Shown: piece by piece, positions 56,024 to 64,000 of the stretch
How positions within the stretch are numbered: the stretch's first letter is position 1
Layout: each line of letters opens with the position of its first letter
The notes under the pieces: generated by a model
The model's input: the letters and a program-made list of their open reading frames with translations, nothing else
What the model was told of the DNA's origin: nothing
Database searches by the model: none
Source: Alternaria dauci
Taxonomy: Eukaryota; Ascomycota; Dothideomycetes; Pleosporales; Pleosporaceae
NCBI RefSeq assembly: GCF_042100115.1
Contig: NC_091278.1
Location: 2,170,001 to 2,234,000 of the forward strand
Direction of reading: 5' to 3'
DNA length: 64,000 nt
Position numbers and translations under genes: made by a program

Positions 56024-57142
56024 ATGTCTTACCCAGACGACTAGGACTATGACTACGACTCCTGGAGCGATTATGACTACGACCACGCAGACTACGACCG
56101 TGTATGGAATGTTTACGAAGAGCCATATTCGCTAGACTTCCTTCCATTCCGCGACCTCTGCGACGCTGGAAGCGGCTATCTCGACACCCAGAAAGAGTAC
56201 CATCTTTATGATACGACAATGATCGAGTTCATTGCCATCGCCGGAGCCGCTATATCTACTACAACCTGGGATTATGAGCTCAAATTTCACAGATTCCTCG
56301 AGCTTCCATCAAAGCTCCGCCTCAAGATTTATATCCACTGTTTGGAGACTGCGCGGAGCGACCAGACGCTAGCGAAACATCTTCACGTCGACAGGTTCAA
56401 CAATCCATGTTGCATCTGGCGATGGCCGGATGAGCTTGTCATCTGCGACCGGCACTCGGGCAACGAGCTACCCACAGCGAAGTGTGCGCCCTAGCTCCCT
56501 AATCTCGCCTTCACGAACAAGCAGATACTGGGACAAGTCACCATTTATATGCTCTCGACTACCGAATGGTTCGACTTCAAGTACGAGGAACACAAGCCCT
56601 TCAAGATCGTCCGTTGGTTCACATATTTCCTCTACACTTTCCCCATTGTCATGATCAACGGCGTAGCTACAACGGAAGCTTTCGCGGCTATCAAGCGCAT
56701 CTGTTTCCCACACGAGTCCAAGTACAATGAACATCGCATCGGGCGTGTCGTCGACGAAAAGAATTCCGATATTACACTGATGCTGAAGTGCAAGAAGCTG
56801 GACACCATCGCCATGGTGTTCAATTTCCGCCAGCTTGTGAACAATCCATGGAGCCGACAACCGCGGGATCTACAGGATTTCTTGGATTCCTTCCATCTCG
56901 AACCGATGCTTGAACACAACAGCGTCGAGAATGTGTATTTTGAGGGAGTTTATCCAAGGGATGGGGAGGGGCAGACTATGACTTGCTTGTATGAGTTTGG
57001 CAAGTGGCTCATCCAGGGATTTAGGAAGCGGGGCCGAGAGGTAAATGTTCATCTGCACAAGCGATGCGAAGCATTTGTAGAAAGGAGTGTGGGGCCGAAG
57101 CTTGGGGTATATGAGCAGGTAGCGAAGGCTGTGGGGAGATAA
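56024..57142 (+). pseudogene. 2EXR / F-box-like protein gene with two internal TAG codons
   Basis: One reading frame runs from ATG 56024 to TAA 57142 (373 codons) and is broken only by TAG at 56042-56044 (seventh codon) and TAG at 56492-56494. The predicted product would open with an Asp/Tyr-rich acidic segment (DYDYDSW, DYDYDHADYD), then carry a hydrophobic stretch and FLELPSKLRLKIYIHCLE, the signature of fungal 2EXR/F-box-like proteins. After the second stop it continues with PNLAFTNKQILGQV, which in relatives follows directly. There are no indels. Either the gene is newly dead, or both UAG codons are read through or edited. Re-initiation at 56219 or 56549 could give fragments. Proteins of this class form large families of unknown function in plant-associated ascomycetes. 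Confidence 0.75.
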
Positions 57143-57151
57143 ACTGCACAA

Positions 57152-57499
57152 CTATCTGGAGACAGAAGCTCTGTAGTTCCTCGTGATACACCTCGGTGGT
57201 GTTTCAAATGACTCCAGGACCTTTCCCCATAGCATGAACACTGTGGCGTCCTTGACCATCCATATATTGAGCCACTCTCTATCATACTCATTCTTAGCTA
57301 AATTTCTGTGAGCAGTTCCGTCGTTCCACAAGAAAGCTCTTGTTGTCCACTGTGTGAGCATTTGCCAATCACAAATGCGCCAGCTGTTAACGGTGCTGGG
57401 TACATACGACCGATCCAGACAAGCTTCGCTACCTAATGCATTCTCGTCCCCAGCCTGTCGGAATTGCAAATAGCGAGGATCTGCCCCACTCGTTGCCAT
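57152..57499 (-). CDS. Possible hypothetical protein (115 aa)
   Basis: Open frame from ATG 57499 to a stop at 57152, ending 10 bp from the tail of the 2EXR-like pseudogene. Composition is protein-like, Trp-rich (WRICDWQML, EYDREWLNIWMV) and not repetitive, with no signal peptide or domain that I recognise. It could be a genuine small gene or a fragment of a larger one. Confidence 0.35.
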   Translation of the reverse strand: MATSGADPRYLQFRQAGDENALGSEACLDRSYVPSTVNSWRICDWQMLTQWTTRAFLWNDGTAHRNLAKNEYDREWLNIWMVKDATVFMLWGKVLESFETPPRCITRNYRASVSR

Positions 57500-59294
57500 C
57501 TCGCGTCACAAAGAGCCTGCGGCTCAAATTCGTGTATTCCTAGTGAAATAATAATGGGGGGACAGGAACATCAAACCTAACGTTATTCAAAGCTAGAGAT
57601 ACATTCTGTACAGGACGTCATCCTGGACAATATGATGTCCCGCATAACATGTTACCCATTCGCACACTCATTGAGCTGCACCGACCAGTGCGGGCAAGGT
57701 TCGGGTGAACACTCTGTTGGCATGCGTACTTCGGTGTGTTTCGGTCACCGTATCTCAAGTCATATGAATACACCAAAGTCCTTGTCGCTGCGCGATCTGA
57801 TAGCCGATGCGAAGTCTCTCTGGCAACCTTTGCGGTGGCTGCACTGGGTTTTGAGAAGATCTAAGGGCCAAATCTTGATTCAATCGGTCTTCTCGCCCGA
57901 AGCCAGTCCGGTGGAGGATCGGCAATGTTGACTCAACAACAAGAGCTCGAAATTTGTCGACAACTCCAAAGCATCCCTTTGACCAGGCGTGTTTGCATGT
58001 TACCGGCGGCCGTTGAATATACCGCAGACTGTGAAGAAGTTTAGCGGTCGGTAAGTTCGGTCGGCAACGTGTTGCGAGGCTGCGATCGGCTAGAGGCAGG
58101 CAGATGCGGCGGGCGCTCAAGCTTGGAAACGATATCCGCGATACCAACGCAAATACCAAACTGAGTGGGTATATTGCTGGATCAACGTATCATGTCCACG
58201 AGCTGCGAAAAGCTATGGTCACGAACCGAACAGCCACGAACAAAATCTTTCTCCACCGCTACGGCGAGCATCGGCAATGCAGTGGATCTTCCCAGCCCCC
58301 GAAAAACTTTCACTTGCCCGTACATCCGTGCATTTCTGGCCCCTGCACAGCCTCTGCTTGGGTATAAAAGCCCATCGTCCCTCGTCCTCCTTTCTGCTCA
58401 TCATGTCGATCATACTTCATAGAATCATTTCTAATAGTATGCATCCTCTTCTGAGTTACTCTAAGTAGCCACAGAATCTCCATCCTGGTTGATGACTATC
58501 AGCCTCGATGTCCCGGAGTGAGGCTTTATACGGGTGCTTCGGCGCGCGTGGCGATGATCTTCAGCTGACTGGTTTGCGACTTCGTGTTGCGCTGGAATGT
58601 AGGACGTTGACGGCAATCTGACAGGCTTTTTTTTCATTGATGCGATCGGCTTGCCGGTCGGTTGAGGAAGAAATGTTGAGAGCTTGAAATAGCGGGCGCT
58701 TGGTGAGGAGGCGCTGTGCGGCAGAGGTTACTGCTGCTGGCGTGGCGCCTCGGAATGGCGCGCAGGTATCGTCAGGGGCGACAACACGGAACGCCAAACC
58801 ATCCACCCACGCACACGCGACGTGCATCCAAGTCTGCTTTAAGCAGATTGTTCCTCACACGAGCCAAACGCACTGCTGTAGTTTTCATCGCAGGTCTACA
58901 CAGTAACTGGGCGCGAAGGACTGGCGAGGATATCGATGACCGACCAAAGTCCTACCGCACGCACCACGCGAAAGAAACCCCCAACACTCCAGCGATGACG
59001 TCCACCAGATTCCGAGCGGAAGGACCGTCAACACGTACGACGGCGGGTAAGGATCATCTACAGGTGTCGTCTTTTCCAATATCCATCACAGCAGAAATAT
59101 TTACGAGCGATGCTTTCTTGGCGAGTGAAGTGGAGAACTCGTGAGCATGAAAAGCTCCGCCTTTATTAGACTTACGACTAATCTAATAGCTAAGTGTTCG
59201 TGAAGTGGATGAAGCTTTGAGCCCTCAGTAGGTAGGACAAGATATGAAGTTGGCGCTTAGCTGGTGGGGTTCGCGTCGCGAATAGCGAGGCCGA
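57500..59294. other. Gene-poor stretch, about 1.8 kb
   Basis: Only short frames on both strands. A clear TATA box (GGGTATAAAAG) at about 58361-58371 has no gene behind it; the first ATG downstream opens only a 22-codon frame. This may be the promoter of a lost gene or of a non-coding transcript. Confidence 0.5.
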
Positions 59295-59795
59295 TCATCT
59301 TGTCCGCTTCCACTTCGTCCTGATTTTGGAATCGGCCACTGCTTCCGCGTCTTCGAAATCGAAACCATCCACGTTCTCCAACAGCTCCTCTTCAGCCATG
59401 TCCACATCCACGTCCTCGGTCCCGTAGATGTCCTCGATTCTGAAAGCCTCCAACTGATCCAACTCGTTGCGCAAGTTCTTCAGTTCCTCTAGTGCCTCTC
59501 GATCGTTCTTGTGTAGAGCTTCGGCGTAGGTCGTGTAGTATGTCTGCTCTGCAGAGCGTCTCCATATGTCTGCTGTGTCTCAGTCGTCAAGCGCGCACGC
59601 TGTGAGGATGCAGTTATGGATAACGTAGTAGGGAGGGAGCGTTCGATCACTGGGATGGTGTCAGTCAGCTGCCTTGGTTGCGATGAGGCTCACTTACGCC
59701 AAGTTGGACTTGGCCAGTCGAATGCATTCCTCCGGGTTGTCATCGAAAAGGCTGCTAGCAGCCTGGAACCGCTCTTCGCATACAGAGGTCGGCAT
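59295..59795 (-). pseudogene. Unknown-family gene with TGA at a probable Trp codon
   Basis: ATG 59795-59793 opens MPTSVCEERFQAASSLFDD; a short intron (GTAAGT...CCCAG, about 59645-59692) leads to a second exon with YYVIHNCILTACALDD, then TGA at 59580-59582, then DTADIWRRSAEQTYY in the same frame, a helical segment (ALEELKNLRNELDQLEAF) and an acidic tail ending at TGA 59295. I seem to recall related proteins in Pleosporales with DDWD at the position of the stop, so TGG to TGA is likely; this needs a search. The rest of the frame is intact. The function of the family is unknown. The truncated product would have about 55 residues. Confidence 0.6.
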
Positions 59796-60103
59796 GTTGG
59801 TCGAGTGGGGAGAAAAGGCTGAAGAGGGTTTGCATGTCGCCCAAGGTGAGTGTGGCAAGGGCTTCTTTTGCGCCTAGCCCATGCGTTTGCGCTTTGCTCG
59901 TTTGCTCAATGCGCACACCAACGTAAAATCTATTCTTCTCGATGATCACGAGCTTCGTCAGTTGTTCACACACGTTGCCATCACTGCTTGCTACATAGCC
60001 TTCTGCTGTCACATTGCCACTGCTCGCGTTGGCTTGCGGACCAAGGTACGTGAAATATGGCTCTTGCGCGCTATACACATGGCAATGCTAATTCCTTTCC
60101 AGA

Positions 60104-60415
60104 ATGGCAGATCAGAGTCAGGCAGCATGGAAGCCAGGGCCTGTGGGGGCGACAGAAGAGAGCTCTGATGGTTCCAATCCGTATAATGAGGTTGAAGCCG
60201 ACGACGACGCTTCGATAGGAACCAAACGACCTCGAGTTCAGAAGCCCATGGTTGCGAAACGGCGCAGACGCATCGATCGAAAACCACTTCCCGCAACTAC
60301 CACATCTTTCTCCGGTTCGGCGAGTACTGGGCAGCCAGCTGCATCGACTGAGTTCATGAACCGATTCAAAGGGGCCGACATGCCCAGCGTGCTGGGGCTT
60401 GCTGTGTTGAAGTAA
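60104..60415 (+). CDS. Hypothetical basic protein, possibly the 5' part of an interrupted gene
   Basis: 103-codon frame from ATG 60104. It contains a basic patch (VAKRRRRIDRKP) like a nuclear signal and ends FMNRFKGADMPSVLGLAVLK. The bases just before the ATG (CTAAT...TTTCCAG) look like a splice acceptor, and the last codons can be read as a splice donor (GTAAGA at 60411). It may therefore be an internal exon of a gene whose next exon begins after 60510. The short interspersed repeat lies in between. No domain recognised. Confidence 0.4.
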   Translation: MADQSQAAWKPGPVGATEESSDGSNPYNEVEADDDASIGTKRPRVQKPMVAKRRRRIDRKPLPATTTSFSGSASTGQPAASTEFMNRFKGADMPSVLGLAVLK

Positions 60416-60430
60416 GAGCAATGGAGAGAG

Positions 60431-60495
60431 TAATTAATCTCTCTTGTATAGCAATACTCTACCTAGACAACTACAAGGGTGGCGTTCGATCTTTC
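60431..60495 (+). repeat. Short interspersed repeat, copy 2
   Basis: Second copy of the element at 1693-1765, same orientation, sharing AATTAAT, CTTGTATAG, ACTCTACCTA, the ACTAC box and CGTTC in order. It falls between two open segments of a damaged gene (60104-60415 and 60511-60934), possibly inside an intron or as an insertion. Confidence 0.6.
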
Positions 60496-60510
60496 CCTTG
60501 TATGGCGTGA

Positions 60511-60934
60511 CGCTCCTGCAGTACAGCTGCACACATACTTTTGCAAGAGTCCGGCCTTTCCTTCTCGACTGAGACTATCAATGTCATGCAAGGCTTTCCC
60601 ACTGAGTTCCTCCGCCTCATTTCAAAAGACCGGATACCTTTCCGGCGTACAGGCGGCGAGACAATCACGGAGATGCCAGCCATCTGGACAGCCATCACGC
60701 AACTAATGACAGACAAGAAGTTCCTTGGAAGCACAAATCTTGAGATCATGCGCCCTTACGAATGGTTCAACTTCTCTTGCCGGAGAACTCCATGCGCAAA
60801 GCTACTTCACCCTCTTCCGCCCACACTATTTCATTGACGATGAAGCTGTCCATGGTGGTATTCGCGAGAAGGACCGCAGGATAATTGAGAGATGCTACAA
60901 TTTCATCGGGGAAAATCTCAAGGGGGTGCGATAA
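60511..60934 (+). pseudogene. Fragment of an unknown gene with a frameshift
   Basis: Open from 60511 with LLQESGLSFSTETINVM, GFPTEFLRLISKDRIPFRR and EIMRPYEWFN. The sense then moves to the next frame at about 60770, SLAGELHAQSYFTLFRPHYF, and ends EKDRRIIERCYNFIGENLKG, stop 60934. The two halves read as one protein if a single base is lost or gained near 60770; no splice sites explain the change. I do not recognise the family. It may be the 3' part of the gene starting at 60104. Confidence 0.5.
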
Positions 60935-61382
60935 AGTAGAAGTATTCGAAGTACATCGCGCTGGTAAAACACCTGGCGAATATGTAGAGTGTGAAGATAG
61001 TGTGGGAAACGGAAGGGATTGATCCGATTCTTGGGAGGCGACCGCAATCGTAAGTTAGCATGGCCGAAACCGAAGATTATATAGTTAGAGATGACACACT
61101 CTTACAGTGTAGTATGTTCAGCTTGGAATTCGATATTAGGAACAGTTGTGAATTCTTAAATTTCCGTGCTATTGAACCCAGCAACCAGTTGTAACAACAC
61201 ACACGTTTTACCAGGTTGATGTACCAACCATGCTAATACACCTCTCGTCCACCGTTGACCACTCATACCCTGAGATCAAATCCCAACCTATTCGCAGCCT
61301 AGGATAGAGAGTAACCCCCAGTTGACTTTAGTTTCTTAGTCAAAATGAACCTTTATGGTTTACGCACTAGGTCATAACGTAC
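60935..61382. other. Intergenic
   Basis: About 450 bp of AT-richer sequence. Nothing recognised. Confidence 0.55.
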
Positions 61383-61700
61383 CTAGTTGGCTCCGGAAAA
61401 GAAGGTGTTGACGTTAACAATGCCTTGACGCCTGCCCTCCGGGAGAAAACAGTTCGTGCCAGTATAACAATTAACGCCGTCGCTATAACGAACACAGACA
61501 ACCCCAGAATTAGAATCAAAGCGGCCATTTCTGCTGATAATGCCACCATTAGAAGCGGCAACCCAGGCGCCAGTGTTTCCGTCATAGTTCCAGCCGCTAA
61601 TTGAGTTTCCTACGCCGCGACCGATTGTAGCGCAGGTGCCGTCATTTTGAGCCACTGCAAGGGCGACTAACGCAGGAGCAAGGAGCTTGATAGAAACCAT
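61383..61700 (-). CDS. Small secreted cysteine-containing protein (effector candidate)
   Basis: Intron-free, 105 aa, ATG 61700-61698. A clean signal peptide (MVSIKLLAPALVALAVAQ) is followed by a mature part of about 86 residues with four cysteines (GTCATIG, VVCVRY, VNCYTG, NCFLPEG), enough for two disulphides. It is rich in Gly, Asn and Ser and has no recognised domain. Size, secretion and paired cysteines are the usual profile of fungal effector candidates or small surface proteins. It sits among broken genes, a setting often seen for effectors, yet it is itself intact. Function is not inferable. Confidence 0.75.
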   Translation of the reverse strand: MVSIKLLAPALVALAVAQNDGTCATIGRGVGNSISGWNYDGNTGAWVAASNGGIISRNGRFDSNSGVVCVRYSDGVNCYTGTNCFLPEGRRQGIVNVNTFFSGAN

Positions 61701-63241
61701 TCTGGCAAATTCTGAAAAGATTCGAAAAGTACAGTTAGCAGCTATCGTACCACTGTCACAACACAATAGAAGAAATATTACCTAATTAGACAAACAGTCG
61801 CAAGATGGATCTTGAGTTCAGAGAGGTAATAGTAAAGTCGAAGGAGTGTGGTGCTCTCTAGCTCAGGAAGATAGTGCGTAGTATTTATGGCATTGCCTTC
61901 AGCTTTGACAACATCTCTATTTTTCTGACAAGAACAACAGCACACACCCGAAGACATCCGTTGGAACATCTGCGGCCCTTTTTTGTTGCTTTTCAATTTC
62001 CCCTTCTGTTATGGCGTTGTGGCACGAACTTGCACGAGCGTGTAGAGGTACAATGCTTCGTCATGTGCCCCATAAGATCTAATGCCTGAGCTCTTGGCTT
62101 ACTCGTATAGCCTAGATGTTAGACCCTCCATCTCCCGGACTTTTCGGCTCCCGGGTTCCTGAGCAATGTCAGCACTATCATGTTGACATGTTCCACTGGA
62201 TGCCGGACAACATCAGCTACCGCGTCTGTGCACGCAACGCGTAGGTATGTTCGAGTAATGCGCGCTCAGTAAACATTGGAATAAAAAAACGAGGCTGTGC
62301 AACCACCTCTTGCGCATGCTAGAGCTAACCAGCTGTATCTTTTGATACAATAACTACTGGTTTTAATACTCAGTATAAACAACAGGGTCCCTAAGCTCCC
62401 GAGGTCCTTATCACCGTACAGTGGGTGCTTTGGGCGATGTCAATTGGCAGTTTTGTCCTGCGGAACCTTTGCGTAGAAAAGTGTTAGCTGCCATAAGCCA
62501 CTGATAGGTATCAAGAGCCCAAGAACTCCGTGCCATGACATTTTACACACGTCCTCGCATGCAATCTGTGCGAACAGATGATCCTGCCGTGCTCACTGAA
62601 ACATGTCGTCAGGCACGCTATTACGACACGCCACTTCCGTGCCTTCCAAGCCTTGCTCCCCAAAGCACAAAGAATGATTACTGTTACACGATACCTCCAG
62701 GACACTCAAAGGCAGCCCTAAACAATCGTGGAAGCATAATTCCAGGCCTCGTTTATTGAAGTGTGGCGGATCTCGTCAGCTTATACTTAGAGGCTTTGCC
62801 GTTGAAACATTATTCTCAAGAGATCATGGTTTCAAAGCGCAGAGACTTATCGAGCGCGCCTGGCAATTGATGGCCAGCATATTGAATCTAAACTACTCGG
62901 GAGAACATTGAGAAGCCGTAAAGAAAGATGAAACACCGCACGGCTACGACACATCGTTGATGCCCGGCTAGTCGATATGGCCGATGTCACTTCTGCCTCG
63001 GTATTCAACAGGACTGCAGTGTATCAAGCCGGGCCGGACACTGTTATGCAGCTCAGCAAGTGCATACTTACGCTCTGGATACATACATCCGTCTCAGCGG
63101 CGCAGTCACCCAATGACAGGACCATTTCTTTGAGCTAGGTTGGGGTCAACTCTTATGTCCTACATGCCTATCAAGAGTAAAACGAGCTGAGATCTTCTTC
63201 GACTTTGACATACTGTACAAAGATCTGATTGTCTAGCTATA
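61701..63241. other. Gene-poor stretch, about 1.5 kb
   Basis: Promoter side of the small secreted protein, then sequence without convincing genes. A 74-codon frame at 62535-62759 has no features. Confidence 0.5.
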
Positions 63242-64000
63242 CTCAACGCTGTCAGGGATGCTGAGCTCAGGACGCTGCGCATCTTCATCTCACACACGCT
63301 CCAGGACAACAAGGATGCTGGTTCCGTCGACATACCAGACATCGAGCCACAGCAAGTCGGCATATATGATGACACCCAATTACGCGGGATCGATCAACTG
63401 ATGGTCGAGGCCCATGATCGGGGTATCAAGCTGATCATTGCAATACATGACCACCTGGGCACTATTAATTGGGTTGCTGGCGAACTGGTAGTATCATCGT
63501 CAGACGAAAATCGAACTCTTACAGACATTAACACATTTTCCATACAGATACGTACGCATCCAAATACAAATGGCTGCCGTTGAATGCGCGAAGACGCCTA
63601 CCGCTCAGAACGATGTGATGTTCTTCTAACAAGATGCATCGCCAATTTGCGACTTCGACAATCGCATCCTTCATCCTTTTCCTTGCGAATCTTCTCATTC
63701 AAGTGAACCTGATGGTTAACATCGCTGGGAATTGAGGAAACCGTAATTTGCTGAAGCTGATTTGCGTCACCACCGGCAGTACCGTGGGATGAAGTGGGTC
63801 AGATGGCGACTATGGTCCAGCATCGTGAGTCGAAGGGTTCGAAAATCGTCTCAAGCACACTGTCCAACACAAGAATCATCTGATCTCAGGCGGGCTGCAA
63901 TGGAAGGGTCTTTCTGATTACATCTTCTCCTTCCACATTCAGAACGAAGGGCAAGGATATTTGCGCCACAACACTGCACCCGCACCAGAATGGTGGTGCG
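63242..64000 (+). pseudogene. GH5-like (endo-mannanase/cellulase superfamily) gene, broken, running off the right edge
   Basis: From 63242 the frame reads LNAVRDAELRTLRIFIS, then IYDDTQLRGIDQLMVEA and DRGIKLIIAIHDHLG, which is the first half of a GH5-type TIM barrel. That sense ends by frame change or stop after about 63470. Homology-like sequence returns near 63650 (DNRILH) and near 63920 with DYIFSFHIQNEGQGYL, where the Asn-Glu pair is the family acid/base. Stops and frame changes lie between the blocks, and I find no introns that would remove them. No signal peptide was located upstream. Such enzymes are secreted polysaccharide hydrolases. The 3' end is outside the window. Confidence 0.55.

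Noticed and set aside
59755..60078. 107-codon minus-strand frame upstream of the 59295-59795 pseudogene
   Set aside because: Different frame, overlaps the likely start of the better-supported gene, and no recognised motif; treated as promoter-side sequence.
1..64000. CRISPR array, rRNA, tRNA or viral insertion
   Set aside because: No regularly spaced repeats, no rRNA-like conserved blocks, no tRNA with a convincing B box and cloverleaf, and no viral polymerase or capsid-like frames seen by eye.

Overview
This window is nuclear DNA of a filamentous ascomycete (Pezizomycotina). The gene content, especially in the right half, suggests a Dothideomycete, probably Pleosporales, but the order is an inference. 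The evidence is: short introns (mostly 48-110 bp) with GTAAGT-like donors, CTAAC-like branch points and CAG/TAG acceptors; single-gene transcription units on both strands; and fungal families such as AspA/Cdc11 septin, Sho1, a PROPPIN, RO-10, HET and a DFG5/DCW1 mannosidase. Gene models were spliced by eye, and each intact model listed closes in frame unless stated.

Left half (1 to about 35.6 kb): mostly ordinary, conserved genes. In order: the N-terminal part of a Myb/Reb1-like nuclear protein, cut by the left edge (-); an anion:cation symporter (-) divergent from an NRPS-like A-T-R carboxylate reductase (+); a hypothetical protein with a hydrophobic N-terminus (+); a PQ-loop membrane protein (-); about 5.5 kb without a recognisable gene; septin AspA/Cdc11 (-) divergent from an Hsv2-type PROPPIN (+); Sho1 (-); an RO-10-like coiled-coil protein (-) divergent from a vacuolar amino-acid transporter (+); mitochondrial ribosomal protein bS16m (-) divergent from NAD(P)HX epimerase (+); methylcrotonoyl-CoA carboxylase beta (+); and a GH76 GPI-anchored mannosidase (+). 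bS16m, NAXE and MCC-beta form a run of three mitochondrial functions.

Right half (about 36 to 64 kb): accessory in character. It holds a HET-domain protein; an aldo/keto reductase broken by two stops; a secreted GH16 enzyme, a UDP-glucose 4-epimerase and a GT2 polysaccharide synthase side by side; a type-B carboxylesterase; a GNAT acetyltransferase; and a copper amine oxidase with three copies of a 12-bp motif upstream. Beyond about 56 kb almost everything is damaged: a 2EXR/F-box-like gene with two TAG codons, an unknown-family gene with TGA where Trp is likely, an interrupted unknown gene, and a broken GH5-like gene running off the right edge. One apparently intact gene there encodes a 105-residue secreted cysteine-containing protein, an effector candidate.

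The most interesting items are the symporter/A-T-R reductase pair, the epimerase/GT2/GH16 neighbourhood, the string of single-stop pseudogenes next to an intact secreted protein, a short interspersed repeat present at 1.7 kb and 60.4 kb, and a triplicated 14-bp motif in the gene-empty block. No CRISPR array, rRNA or tRNA gene was recognised by eye.
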